Made by a program: the position numbers and the translations under genes. Of a stretch of DNA of 64,000 nucleotides, positions 8,130-18,344 are shown piece by piece. How positions within the stretch are numbered: position 1 is the first letter of the stretch; each line of letters starts with the position of its first letter. The notes below the pieces were generated by a model. The model did not search any database and had not been told where the DNA came from. It saw only the letters and a program-made list of their open reading frames with translations. The DNA comes from Nitrospinaceae bacterium (GTDB lineage: Bacteria > Nitrospinota > Nitrospinia > Nitrospinales > VA-1): the NCBI GenBank assembly GCA_029261655.1, contig JAJDAY010000008.1:62001-126000 (forward strand), given 5' to 3'.

Positions 8130-10304
8130 ATGCGCGCAAAGCTTTTTAAAATAAAATTCCTGATGATTTTGACGGCTTTGTGCCTCATCGCTCCAGGCCT
8201 GAGTTTAGCCAAGGGACAGCCCGCCACAGAGATTGAGATTTCCCTGGTAGATGGAATCACTCTGGATAAACAAGGGAATATATATATTTCGAGACGCGAC
8301 CACAACACCATCGACCGAATCGATGAGAACGGTATGATGACCCGTTTCGCGGGTACGGGTGTAGCCGGTTATTCTGGCGATGGGGGTTCTGCGCTTCAAG
8401 CCACCTTGAAAGTACCCGCCGGTTTGCTGGCAGATGACAAAGGCAACGTCTATATAGCGGACCGGGACAATCATGTCGTGAGAAGGGTGGACCCGAAGGG
8501 CATCATCACAACAATTGCAGGCAACGGCACAGCGGGGTTCAGTGGCGATGGCGGACCGGCTGTGAAAGCCAGCTTTAATTATCCTTCCGGGTTGGCCTTG
8601 GACAGCAAAGGCAACCTCTATATTTCTGATCGAAGCAACAACAGAATCCGCGTGGTCAACCCCAAGGGCATCGTCAGCACCTATGCCGGAAACGGCGAGG
8701 AAGGGTACGGCGGGGACTCCGGACCGGCATTAAAAGCCAGGATCGACCGGCCATTCGGTCTGGCTATCGACAAAAAGGACAACCTGTTCATCGCGGATCG
8801 AAGAAACAACCGTATCCGCAAAGTCAATCCCTCGGGCATCATCACAACGGCGGCGGGAGACGGCGGGTTCTTTTACATGGGGGATAATGGCCCCGCCTAC
8901 CGAGCCAGCATCGCCGGACCCACCGGAGTCGCGGTGGACGACAACGACAACCTTTACATCGCCGACCGCAACAATAACCGCATTCGCGTGGTTAACAAGC
9001 AGGGTATGATTCGCACCGTAGCGGGAACCGGCCAGCAAGACTATAACGGCGAAACTGAACTGGCAAGGGACACGAACCTGTATCTTCCTTTCGGTCTGAC
9101 GGTGGACGAGAAAGGCCGTCTCCTGATCATTGACCGGTCGCACTATCGCATCCGAAGAGTCGATCCGCTTAAAGGAAAAATTGAAACCCTTGCGGGCAAC
9201 GGCCTCAAAAAATTTGGCGGCGACGGCGGCCCTGCAGCGGGAGCGAATTTAAATTTTCCTCATGGAATCGCCGTTGACAAGGAAGACAATATTATCTTTT
9301 CGGATAAGGGGCACTACCGCATCCGTAAAATTTCTCCGGAAGGCATCATCCAGACCATCGCCGGAAACGGCGAGCGCGGCAATGTCGGCGACGGTGTTCC
9401 CGCTATGAAGGCTTCTCTTTTTTCTGTCCAGTCCTTAATCCTCAACGACAAGCAGGATGTTTATTTCGTCAGCCCCAGCGGTTTTGTCAGCATGATCCGC
9501 TACATTGACGGCAAGGGTATCGTTCACACCTTCATCCAGACCGCGGACAAAGAATACCTGGCGGCTCTCAATAAAGATCAATCACAGGGGTTGTCCATGA
9601 AAAGCGAAATCGCCATGGTCACCCAGTTTTCGGATATTGTTTTCGATAAAGACAACAATATTTACGCCGCCGACCGCATCAACCATCAGATCCGCAAAAT
9701 CGACACCCAAGGCACGGTCTCAAACTTTGCCGGGACGGGCGAATCGGATTATACCGGCGACGGCGGCCCGGCGAAAAAAGCAACTTTCAGAGACCCCAGA
9801 GCATTGGCAATGGATAAAGCCGGGAATCTTTACATCGCGGACACCGCGAACAATCGTATCCGCAAAATCGACACCAAAGGCATCGTTTCGACGATCGCCG
9901 GAAATGGCGAGCATAAAGACACAGGCGACGGCGGGCCTGCGCTGGAAGCTGGAATCCGCTCCATGGACGCCATCGCTATCAGCCCGGATGGAGAGTTGTA
10001 CATTGTCGGATTCAACACGCATCGAATTCGCAAAATAACCAAAGACGGCACCATCGTTACTGTAGCAGGTAAGGGGTATCAAGGGTTTTTCGGCGATGGC
10101 GGCCCGGCCACCAAAGCCATGCTCAAACAACCTGCCGCCGTTGCCTTTGACTCCAAGGGAAACATGTATATTTCAGATATGGGGAATAACCGGATTCGCA
10201 AAGTGGACAATGAGGGCATCATTTCAACCTTTGCGGGAACCGGCACCTTCGGCTGGGCGCACGATGGCGAAACGGTGGAAATCTATCTGCAAAATTTTCC
10301 TTAG
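8130..10304 (+). CDS. Secreted NHL-repeat beta-propeller protein
   Basis: This 724-residue protein has a Sec signal peptide (about residues 1-28, ending near LSLAKG). The rest is built of NHL-type blades, each with the pattern D-x-x-G-N-x-Y-I-[SA]-D-R-x-x-N-R-I-R followed by G-x-I-x-T-x-A-G-N-G. The inter-blade motif GDGGPA and its degenerate forms occur about nine times. Two or more propellers are likely. NHL propellers in bacterial envelopes usually bind proteins or sugars, and some have lyase or lactonase activity; no catalytic site is evident. The start follows AGAGGT at good spacing. It precedes a small secreted protein gene by 80 bp. Confidence 0.85.
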   Translation: MRAKLFKIKFLMILTALCLIAPGLSLAKGQPATEIEISLVDGITLDKQGNIYISRRDHNTIDRIDENGMMTRFAGTGVAGYSGDGGSALQATLKVPAGLLADDKGNVYIADRDNHVVRRVDPKGIITTIAGNGTAGFSGDGGPAVKASFNYPSGLALDSKGNLYISDRSNNRIRVVNPKGIVSTYAGNGEEGYGGDSGPALKARIDRPFGLAIDKKDNLFIADRRNNRIRKVNPSGIITTAAGDGGFFYMGDNGPAYRASIAGPTGVAVDDNDNLYIADRNNNRIRVVNKQGMIRTVAGTGQQDYNGETELARDTNLYLPFGLTVDEKGRLLIIDRSHYRIRRVDPLKGKIETLAGNGLKKFGGDGGPAAGANLNFPHGIAVDKEDNIIFSDKGHYRIRKISPEGIIQTIAGNGERGNVGDGVPAMKASLFSVQSLILNDKQDVYFVSPSGFVSMIRYIDGKGIVHTFIQTADKEYLAALNKDQSQGLSMKSEIAMVTQFSDIVFDKDNNIYAADRINHQIRKIDTQGTVSNFAGTGESDYTGDGGPAKKATFRDPRALAMDKAGNLYIADTANNRIRKIDTKGIVSTIAGNGEHKDTGDGGPALEAGIRSMDAIAISPDGELYIVGFNTHRIRKITKDGTIVTVAGKGYQGFFGDGGPATKAMLKQPAAVAFDSKGNMYISDMGNNRIRKVDNEGIISTFAGTGTFGWAHDGETVEIYLQNFP

Positions 10305-10384
10305 AATATTTAACAACAAACAAGCCGCACCGAAAAAAGGGCGGTTAATGATTTATTCGACAATGATCCTTCTGGAGAAAGTAA

Positions 10385-10897
10385 ATGGTAAAGTATTTAT
10401 ATAAAGTCATCCTTTCCACCTTCACCGTCCTGTTCTTTACCGGGGCCAGTCAGGCTCTCGCGGATGGAGTCGAGACCTTCACCGATATCCTGAACAAAGT
10501 GGATACCTTGAATTGCACCCAGCCGGAAAAGATACCCGACCATTACAGCAATAAGCTGGTCATCCTTTCCGATGACAAGCGTGCGCTTCTTGAAAACCGG
10601 GTCAAAGGATACCGGCAGATGATGTCTGATTTTAGACAAATGGAATGTCGAACCCAACGTCAGGTTCTGGCCGGAAATAAAGGCAAGGAAGTGGGTTACC
10701 TTCTGGTCGATGAAATCAGCAGTATCACGTCCAAAAGCACCGACACCGATGAACGCCAGCACAGCGTCTGCAATTATGTCTTCAATAAGGAAGACGGGGC
10801 CTGGAAAATCGTTCTGGAGCAATGCACCAGTTTGCCCGATTACAGCATCCGTCCCGGAGACGACGCTCTCTATTACTTTCACAATCCTGTCTATTAA
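10385..10897 (+). CDS. Small secreted protein of unknown function
   Basis: This 170-residue protein has an N-terminal signal peptide (about residues 1-26, ending near SQALADG). The mature part has four cysteines (contexts LNCTQ, MECRT, SVCNY and EQCTS), enough for two disulphides, and no family motif I recognise. The C-terminal half (DGAWKIVLEQC) looks like a small beta-rich domain. A GGAG lies before the ATG. It follows the NHL gene in the same direction. Confidence 0.65.
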   Translation: MVKYLYKVILSTFTVLFFTGASQALADGVETFTDILNKVDTLNCTQPEKIPDHYSNKLVILSDDKRALLENRVKGYRQMMSDFRQMECRTQRQVLAGNKGKEVGYLLVDEISSITSKSTDTDERQHSVCNYVFNKEDGAWKIVLEQCTSLPDYSIRPGDDALYYFHNPVY

Positions 10898-10912
10898 AAA
10901 AACCCTGAATGT

Positions 10913-10930
10913 GCAGGCTTTCCAGCCTGC
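10913..10930. repeat. Short perfect hairpin in the gap before glgX
   Basis: A 7-bp perfect inverted repeat (GCAGGCT/AGCCTGC) with a TTCC loop follows the stop of the small secreted protein. No T-run follows on either side, so it resembles a dispersed REP-like palindrome more than a terminator. Confidence 0.4.
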
Positions 10931-11017
10931 CCGATGGGCAGACACCCGCATATCCTCGCAAAAACAGCTACACATCTAATTTCCTTGTGAAAACACCTCC
11001 TCCAGCCTAAAATAGAA

Positions 11018-13153
11018 GTGATGAGGAGGACGAAAGGAAAACCATATCCGCTGGGACCCACCTGGGATGGCCGGGGCGTTAATTTTGCGTTGTTCAGCGA
11101 ACACGCATCCAGTGTTGAGTTGTGCCTGTTCGATTCCATCCATTCCAGAAAAGAATCTTGCAGGATCCCCCTGACCGAACGCGCCAATCACGTCTGGCAT
11201 ATTTACCTGGAAGAGATGAGTCCCGGACGTCTTTATGGATACCGGGTCCACGGACCTTATGACCCTGAAAACGGGCACCGGTTCAACCCCAACAAGGTGC
11301 TGGTCGATCCTTACGCCAAAGCAGTTGTCCGCACCGACAAGTTCGATGAACGGCTCTTTGGCTATCAATTTGGCTCCTCCCAGGAAAATTTCAAGATGGA
11401 CAGACGGGATAATGCCGCCTGCGCCCCTCTTTCGGTTGTGGTCGATACCTCCTTCACCTGGGGCAATGACCGGCCGCCCAACACTCCCTGGAACCAGACC
11501 ATCATCTACGAAACCCACGTCAAGGGGTTGACCGTCCAGCATCCCCAGGTTCCCGTCCCTCTTCGCGGAACTTTTGCGGGACTGGCCTCCGAGCCTGCTA
11601 TCAACCACCTGAAATCCCTTGGGGTCACTGCCGTGCAGTTGATGCCCATCCAGCAACATTTCGGCGAACGCCACCTTCAGGAAAAAGGATTAAAAAACTA
11701 TTGGGGCTACAACACCCTTGGGTATTTTGCTCCCGACAACCGGTTTTATTCGGGGCAGATGGGTGACCCGGTGCAAGAGTTCAAATCCATGGTTTGCTGC
11801 CTCCACAAAGAGGGGATCGAAGTCATCCTGGACGTGGTTTACAACCACACCGCGGAAGGCAATCACCTGGGGCCGACCTTGTCTTTTCGCGGCATTGATA
11901 ACCGCGCCTACTACCGGTTGAACGCCAAGAACCCGGAATTGTACGACGACTTTACCGGGTGTGGAAACACTCTCAACACAAAACACCCTGAAATTTTACA
12001 ACTCATCATGGACAGCCTGCGCTACTGGGTGACCGAGATGCACGTGGACGGGTTCCGCTTCGATCTGGCGGCCACTCTGGCCAGGGAAAATCACGACGTG
12101 GATTTTCAGGGAGCCTTCATCAAAATCATCCAGCAAGATCCGGTTCTTTCTCAGGTAAAATTAATCGCGGAACCCTGGGATCTGGGCGAGGGCGGGTATC
12201 AGGTGGGCAATTTCCCTCCCCCGTGGTCGGAGTTGAACGGCAAATTCAGGGACACCGTAAAACGTTTCTGGAAAGGCGATGAAGGAAAATTGCCCAAACT
12301 GGCCAGCCGTATTTCCGGCAGCAGTGATGTGTATCAGCACAATGGCCGAAGACCGCAGGCCAGCATCAATTTCATCACTTCCCATGATGGTTTCACGTTG
12401 CAGGATCTGGTGAGCTACAATTCCAAGCACAATGAAGCCAATCAGGAAAGAAACGGGGATGGAACCGATGCCAATGACAGCTGGAACTGCGGTGCGGAAG
12501 GACCCACTAAAAACACCAAGATCAAATCCCTGCGCGCCCGGCAAAAACAAAACCTGATGGCCACCCTGCTTCTTTCTCAGGGGGTTCCGCTGATTTGCGG
12601 CGGGGACGAACTGGGGAGAACCCAGTCTGGAAACAATAACGCCTATTGTCAGGACAATGAAACCAGTTGGTACAATTGGAATCTCAACAAGGAACAAAAA
12701 AAGTTTCTCGAATTCGTGCAAAAAATCATCCGCGTCAGGAAGACCCATCCGGTTTTCACCCGGACCAAATTTTTCACTGGGAAAAAAATTGGGAAATCCG
12801 CCGCCAAAGATATTTCATGGATTTCCCCGAATGGCCGGGACATGACTCAGGCGGAATGGGGCTGGACCACGCCCTTTGCCCGAAGCATCGGGCTTCGGTT
12901 GAGTGGCGACGCCATTAATGATATCGACGAAAATGGCCGACCGATCCAGGGAGAAACAATCCTTATTTTGATCAACGCACATTATGAAAAAGTCCCCTTC
13001 ATTCTTCCCGCCCATAAAAAAGGAACCCGCTGGGAACTCATCTTCGATACCTTCTCACTGGATCCTATAGGAATCGGACGGGGAGGAACTGCTTATCCGC
13101 TGGCAGGCCATTCTCTCGCGGTCTTGTGCCTGAAATCAAAACGCGAAAAATGA
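11018..13153 (+). CDS. glgX: Glycogen debranching enzyme
   Basis: This 711-residue GH13 enzyme hydrolyses alpha-1,6 branches of glycogen. It opens with the CBM48-like segment PLGPTWDGRGVNFALFSEHA. The GH13 conserved regions follow in order: DVVYNHT (about residue 272), GFRFDLA with the nucleophile Asp (about residue 347), AEPWD with the acid/base Glu (about residue 388), and SHDGF with the stabilising Asp (about residue 458). GTG at 11018 and ATG at 11021 are adjacent possible starts. Its stop overlaps the ATG of treZ (ATGA), so the two are translationally coupled. It supplies linear maltodextrins to the next two enzymes. Confidence 0.93.
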   Translation: MMRRTKGKPYPLGPTWDGRGVNFALFSEHASSVELCLFDSIHSRKESCRIPLTERANHVWHIYLEEMSPGRLYGYRVHGPYDPENGHRFNPNKVLVDPYAKAVVRTDKFDERLFGYQFGSSQENFKMDRRDNAACAPLSVVVDTSFTWGNDRPPNTPWNQTIIYETHVKGLTVQHPQVPVPLRGTFAGLASEPAINHLKSLGVTAVQLMPIQQHFGERHLQEKGLKNYWGYNTLGYFAPDNRFYSGQMGDPVQEFKSMVCCLHKEGIEVILDVVYNHTAEGNHLGPTLSFRGIDNRAYYRLNAKNPELYDDFTGCGNTLNTKHPEILQLIMDSLRYWVTEMHVDGFRFDLAATLARENHDVDFQGAFIKIIQQDPVLSQVKLIAEPWDLGEGGYQVGNFPPPWSELNGKFRDTVKRFWKGDEGKLPKLASRISGSSDVYQHNGRRPQASINFITSHDGFTLQDLVSYNSKHNEANQERNGDGTDANDSWNCGAEGPTKNTKIKSLRARQKQNLMATLLLSQGVPLICGGDELGRTQSGNNNAYCQDNETSWYNWNLNKEQKKFLEFVQKIIRVRKTHPVFTRTKFFTGKKIGKSAAKDISWISPNGRDMTQAEWGWTTPFARSIGLRLSGDAINDIDENGRPIQGETILILINAHYEKVPFILPAHKKGTRWELIFDTFSLDPIGIGRGGTAYPLAGHSLAVLCLKSKREK

Positions 13154-15042
13154 TCGGCTGGAAACCCGGCCTGGGCGCCTGGACTACCCCCGACGGCACC
13201 CGGTTTCGTGTCTGGTCGCCCATTGCCCGATCCATCGACTTGATCGTTGAGTCCTCCCCTAAAACGCCCCAGTCCGTTCGCACTCTCCAACCTTCCGGTG
13301 ACGGGTATTTCACGGGCGTGTTCCCGGACATCCAAATCGGAAGCCACTATCGATTCAGGATCGACGGCCTCAATGCTTATCCTGACCCGGCTTCCCGGTT
13401 TCAGCCTGACGGAGTGCATGGGTTTTCTCAAGTGGTGGACCCGTCCCGGTTCCTGTGGACCGACGCCGGCTGGCCGGGCCTTAAAATGGAAGATCTGATA
13501 CTCTATGAACTTCATGTCGGAACGTTCACAGCGGCTGGAACTTTCAACGGCGTGCGCGAAAAATTAAAAGCCCTGCAGGATCTCGGCATCACCGCGATCG
13601 AACTCATGCCGGTGGCGGATTTTCCGGGCAACCGCAACTGGGGTTACGACGGCGTGGACCTGTTCGCTCCCTCCCGTTGCTATGGCACGCCCTATGAAAT
13701 GCGCCATCTGGTGAACGAGGCTCACGCCTTGAATATCGGAGTTTTTCTCGATGTCGTCTACAATCATCTGGGGCCGGACGGAGCCTATCTGGGCGAATTT
13801 TCCCCGCATTATTTTTCCTCCAGACACAAAAGTTTCTGGGGCGACGCCATTAATTTCGACGACGAGCACTCAAGACACGTACGAAATTTTTTTATAGAAA
13901 ATGCTCTCCACTGGATACACGAGTACCACATCGACGGACTGCGCCTGGACGCCACCCATGCGATGGTGGACTTTGGCCCCACTCACTTTTTAAAAGAACT
14001 GGCGCAAAAAGTTCATGCCTCGGTTTCCAAGGACCGAAATGTCCTCTTCATTGCGGAAGACGACCGCAATCAATCTCAACTCATCCTGCCTGCCGATAAA
14101 GGCGGGTATGGGCTGGACGGCGTTTGGGCCGACGATTTTCATCATCAGATGCGTAGCCTGCTGACCGGTGACAACGAAGGGTATTTTCAGGATTTCAGCG
14201 GTTCAGTTCAGGACCTCGCCAAAACAATTGGTCAGGGATGGTTTTATACGGGGCAAAATTCCCTTTTCATGAAACACCCCCAGGGAACCTCAACGGAAGG
14301 GATTCCAAAAAACAAATTCATCCATAGCATCCAGAATCACGACCAGGTGGGCAACCGCGCGCTGGGCGACCGCCTGCATGCTACCGTGGATCTGGCTTCC
14401 TTCAGGGCGGTCAGCGCTTTGCACCTGCTCTCCCCCGCCACCCCTCTGATATTCATGGGCCAGGAATGGGGGGCCGACACTCCTTTTTGCTATTTCACAG
14501 ACCACCCGGAACCGTTGGGAAAAGCCGTGGCAGAAGGTCGGCGTAACGAGTTTCGTCATTTCAAAACTTTTTCTGAACCTTCTGCGGTTTTATCCATTCC
14601 CGACCCCGGGGCTCTTTCCACTTTTGTCAGCAGTAAATTGAATTGGGAAGAACAAAGCCTGCAACCGCATGCGGGAATGCTGGCTTTGTATCGCGATCTG
14701 ATAAATCTGCGCAGGACCGAGCCAGCCCTCAAAGAAAAATTTAATTCTGCATTGCAAGCAGAAGCTCTCGGTGAAAATACTATTGCCCTGAAACGTCTAG
14801 CCGCTGACAAGTTCTCTCTTCTCGTGGTTGCGTGTTTAAAGGGAGCGGAAAAAATAATCATAGGAACCCATTCCAGCACTCGGCCTCCTGAAGGAAAACA
14901 ATGGAACCTACTGTGGACAACGGAGGACGCGCATTATACAGACACCCCGTCTGTCCCCCTGATAACAAATGAAAACGAAAATATCGTTCTCAATTTCCAA
15001 GGACCCTGCACCCTGGTTTTTCGCGCCATAGCGCCCAAATAG
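13150..15042 (+). CDS. treZ: Malto-oligosyltrehalose trehalohydrolase
   Basis: TreZ releases trehalose from maltooligosyl-trehalose. The protein has an N-terminal E-set domain (GAWTTPDGTRFRVWSP) and GH13 motifs DVVYNHLGPDG, GLRLDATHAM (nucleophile Asp), AEDDRN (acid/base Glu) and QNHDQVGNRA, which is characteristic of TreZ. An upstream in-frame GTG at 13126 would add 8 residues. I chose ATG 13150 because it forms an ATGA overlap with the glgX stop, giving 630 residues. It lies in the order glgX-treZ-treY. Confidence 0.93.
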   Translation: MIGWKPGLGAWTTPDGTRFRVWSPIARSIDLIVESSPKTPQSVRTLQPSGDGYFTGVFPDIQIGSHYRFRIDGLNAYPDPASRFQPDGVHGFSQVVDPSRFLWTDAGWPGLKMEDLILYELHVGTFTAAGTFNGVREKLKALQDLGITAIELMPVADFPGNRNWGYDGVDLFAPSRCYGTPYEMRHLVNEAHALNIGVFLDVVYNHLGPDGAYLGEFSPHYFSSRHKSFWGDAINFDDEHSRHVRNFFIENALHWIHEYHIDGLRLDATHAMVDFGPTHFLKELAQKVHASVSKDRNVLFIAEDDRNQSQLILPADKGGYGLDGVWADDFHHQMRSLLTGDNEGYFQDFSGSVQDLAKTIGQGWFYTGQNSLFMKHPQGTSTEGIPKNKFIHSIQNHDQVGNRALGDRLHATVDLASFRAVSALHLLSPATPLIFMGQEWGADTPFCYFTDHPEPLGKAVAEGRRNEFRHFKTFSEPSAVLSIPDPGALSTFVSSKLNWEEQSLQPHAGMLALYRDLINLRRTEPALKEKFNSALQAEALGENTIALKRLAADKFSLLVVACLKGAEKIIIGTHSSTRPPEGKQWNLLWTTEDAHYTDTPSVPLITNENENIVLNFQGPCTLVFRAIAPK

Positions 15043-15118
15043 ACATCTAAAAAAATATCGCAAAACTTGACTTGCGGGCAGGGAACAAGGACAATCAGCA
15101 TCAGGAGGCCAATCTTGT

Positions 15119-18100
15119 ATGAATATCCCGCCGGGCAACAGTAAAATCCCTGACAATGAACCGTTGAGACTGTTCCAGGAAACCCTTGCCACTCGAAAAG
15201 AATTTCCTGAGAGCACCTATCGTTTGCAATTGAACCGGGAGTTCACTTTTTCCAATGCTCATGGGGTTATTCCCTACCTTGCCGATCTTGGCATCTCCCA
15301 TTGTTACACCTCGCCAATGCTTGCGGCGGGCAGGAATTCCCCGCACGGTTATGACATCTCGGATTTCACCCGAATCAACCCGGAACTTGGCGGCGAGGAA
15401 GGGTACGAGACGTTCACAGAAGAACTGTCCAGATTTCACATGAGGCACATTCTGGATTTCGTTCCCAACCACATGGGAATCGCCGACTCTGAAAACAACT
15501 GGTGGCAGGATGTTTTAGAAAACGGTCGTTGTTCTCCCTACGCCGGGTTTTTCGATATCGAATGGAACCCCGCCAAGGCCGAACTGAAAGATAAAATTCT
15601 CCTGCCCATCCTGGCGGATCAGTATGGCGTGGTCCTGGAACAGGGAGACCTGCGTCTGGATTTTGGGCGAGGAACTTTTTTTCTCAAATATTTTGATCAT
15701 CATCTTCCCGTCGATCCCAGGTCCGCCCCCGCCGTTTTATCGTACAACCTGAAAAACCTGCAAAAAGAAATTCCCGATGACGACCCTGCAATGCTCGAAT
15801 TCCTTAGCATCATCAGCGCTCTTCACCGCCTGCCAGAGGGTGAAAATACCTCGCCTGAAAAAACCGGGGAACGCATTCACGAAAAAAACGTGAGCCGCGA
15901 TCGCCTTGAACGATTGCGGGATGAGTCTTCCGGCATCCGCCACCACATTCAAAACAACCTGAAAATATTCAATGGCACGAAGGGACAGGCAAACAGTTTC
16001 GATCTCCTCCATCAACTACTGGAAAAGCAGAACTACCGGCTTTCCAACTGGCGCACCGCCGTTCATGAGATCAACTACCGCCGCTTCTTCGACATCAACC
16101 ATCTGGTGGGAATCCGCGTGGAAAATCCGGGCGTGTTTCACCAGACGCATTCCCTGATCCTCAGGTTGATCGGTGAAGGCAAAATCTCGGGACTGCGTCT
16201 GGATCACATCGACGGGTTGTTCAACCCCGCCGCTTATTTCAACCGGCTTCAGGAGGAAGTTCTGTTCGAATATGTATGGCAGAATCAGCAATTCAGTCAT
16301 CGCAATCCCAAACTCATTAAAGAAATGGTCCGGCAATGGCGTAATACGGAATCGAAAGACAATCCTGCCGCACCCGTTCGGCGTCCCATGTACCTGGCGA
16401 TAGAAAAAATTCTCACGGGCGCGGAATCTTTGCCGGAGCATTGGGCGATTCACGGGACCAGCGGTTATGATTTCATGAACGACCTGAACGGTCTGTTTGT
16501 CGATTCTTCCAATGAAAAAAATTTCTCCAGAATTTATACCCGGTTCACCGGCATCAACACACCCTTTCAGGAAATCGTTTACCGTAGCAAAAAACTCATC
16601 ATGCAAACCGCGTTGACCAGTGAACTGAACATTCTGGTGCGCGCCCTCAATATTATTTCCGAAGAGGATCGCCACCACCGCGATTTCACCCTCAACAGTC
16701 TAAGGGAAGCGTTGCAGGAAGTGGTCGCCTGCTTTCCCATTTACCGGACTTATATCGACGCAGAAGGTTCCGACCCTAATGACTCGGAAACTCTGCAAAA
16801 ATCCATTGCCAGAGCGAAAAGCCTCAACCCGGCCATGGAGTCCACCATTTTTGATTTCATCCAGGACACGGTGCTTTTCCCCCGTGAGGAAATCGGTTGT
16901 GAAACAAAAGTTAACAACCGGCGAAATTTTATCATGAAGCTTCAGCAGTTTACCGGCCCCGTTCAAGCCAAGGGTCTGGAAGACACCGCCTTTTATCGTT
17001 ACAACCGGCTCATCTCCCTCAATGAAGTCGGCGGACAACCGCAACGGTTCGGACTTTCCGTTTCAGGGTTTCACGCCCGCAATCACCGACGGCAAAAAAA
17101 CTGGCCCCTCACCATGACAGCCACCGCCACCCACGATCATAAGCGCGGGGAAGACGCGCGCGCACGAATCAACATTCTTTCTGAAATTCCCGACGACTGG
17201 CGTAAAGCCATCCGCCGGTGGGCCTTGCTCAACCGCTCCAAACGCTCCCTGGTCGATGAGGAATATGCGCCCGATAGAAATGACGAATACCTGTTTTATC
17301 AAACCCTGATCGGAATGTGGCCCTCGGCCGACGACATGGCCTTGGAAGATATCAAAGCCCGCCTGATCCGCTACATGCATAAAGCGGGAAAAGAAGCCAA
17401 GGTGCATACCAGCTGGGTCAATCCCAACAACGCCTATGACAAGGCGGTGCAAAAATTTATCGACAAAGCCCTGAAACCTTCCAGATCCAACCGGTTTCTT
17501 GATTCCTTCATTGCCTTTCAGGGGCGAATCAGCCGGATGGGAGCCATCAATTCCCTCGCTCAGGTCGTGCTCAAGATCACTTCACCCGGAGTGCCCGATA
17601 CTTATCAGGGGCGGGAGTTGTGGGACTTCAGCCTGGTCGATCCAGACAATCGCCGGCCTGTGGATTTTGACCATCGAAAACGCTTGTTACAAAATCTACA
17701 GCCTCTGTTGGCGATCCCCGGCAAATTGGACGCGGGGCACCGGGCTGAAACCCTGCTTGAAATGCTGGATCATTGGGAAAATGGACAAATTAAAATGTTC
17801 GTCACCGCCTGTTGTTTGCGATTCAGGCGAGATCACCCCGATTTGTTTTTAGAGGGTGATTACCTGCCTCTCAATGTGGCTGGCGAGCGCGCGGACAATG
17901 TGGTGGCTTTCGCCCGCCAGACCAACGGAAGATTTTCGATCACAGTGGTGCCAAGACTGGTGGCCGGCCTCATGGAGCCGGAGTTAAAATGGCCGCTCAA
18001 TTCCATCTGGGGGGAAACGCACATCATTCTCCCGCCGGGGTTATTGGGAAAAGAAACCCTGCAGGACCGGTTCACCCGACGGCCCTTGCCCATCGTCATG

Positions 18101-18187
18101 CGTGACGGCCAATCGACACTGGACCTTAAACATGTTTTCGCCCTCTTGCCCTTCGCTTTACTGGATAGCGACCCGGATCAAGTATAA
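15119..18187 (+). CDS. treY: Malto-oligosyltrehalose synthase
   Basis: TreY rearranges the reducing-end alpha-1,4 bond of a maltodextrin into an alpha,alpha-1,1 bond, making the substrate of TreZ. The GH13 features are ESTYRLQLNREFTF at the N-terminus, LDFVPNHMGI near residue 120, GLRLDHIDGL with the nucleophile near residue 360, and the late TATATHDHKRGED and DTYQGRELWDFSLVDPDNRRPVD blocks typical of TreY. At 1022 residues it is somewhat longer than many homologues. AGGAGG lies 10 nt before the ATG. With glgX and treZ it forms a full glycogen-to-trehalose route, a common osmoprotection pathway. Confidence 0.94.
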   Translation: MNIPPGNSKIPDNEPLRLFQETLATRKEFPESTYRLQLNREFTFSNAHGVIPYLADLGISHCYTSPMLAAGRNSPHGYDISDFTRINPELGGEEGYETFTEELSRFHMRHILDFVPNHMGIADSENNWWQDVLENGRCSPYAGFFDIEWNPAKAELKDKILLPILADQYGVVLEQGDLRLDFGRGTFFLKYFDHHLPVDPRSAPAVLSYNLKNLQKEIPDDDPAMLEFLSIISALHRLPEGENTSPEKTGERIHEKNVSRDRLERLRDESSGIRHHIQNNLKIFNGTKGQANSFDLLHQLLEKQNYRLSNWRTAVHEINYRRFFDINHLVGIRVENPGVFHQTHSLILRLIGEGKISGLRLDHIDGLFNPAAYFNRLQEEVLFEYVWQNQQFSHRNPKLIKEMVRQWRNTESKDNPAAPVRRPMYLAIEKILTGAESLPEHWAIHGTSGYDFMNDLNGLFVDSSNEKNFSRIYTRFTGINTPFQEIVYRSKKLIMQTALTSELNILVRALNIISEEDRHHRDFTLNSLREALQEVVACFPIYRTYIDAEGSDPNDSETLQKSIARAKSLNPAMESTIFDFIQDTVLFPREEIGCETKVNNRRNFIMKLQQFTGPVQAKGLEDTAFYRYNRLISLNEVGGQPQRFGLSVSGFHARNHRRQKNWPLTMTATATHDHKRGEDARARINILSEIPDDWRKAIRRWALLNRSKRSLVDEEYAPDRNDEYLFYQTLIGMWPSADDMALEDIKARLIRYMHKAGKEAKVHTSWVNPNNAYDKAVQKFIDKALKPSRSNRFLDSFIAFQGRISRMGAINSLAQVVLKITSPGVPDTYQGRELWDFSLVDPDNRRPVDFDHRKRLLQNLQPLLAIPGKLDAGHRAETLLEMLDHWENGQIKMFVTACCLRFRRDHPDLFLEGDYLPLNVAGERADNVVAFARQTNGRFSITVVPRLVAGLMEPELKWPLNSIWGETHIILPPGLLGKETLQDRFTRRPLPIVMRDGQSTLDLKHVFALLPFALLDSDPDQV

Positions 18188-18344
18188 TAATCAGGTAGCC
18201 AGCACAAAAAAACCTCCGGTTTGGGTTCAGGAAGGCAGGGCAATTAAGAGTTTTGCTTCGAATTTTATTTTGGCATGATTATTTTTTTGCGCTTGCAAAA
18301 TAGTATGAGAAAATACCCCCCCAATGCAATGACCAGGACAGGAC

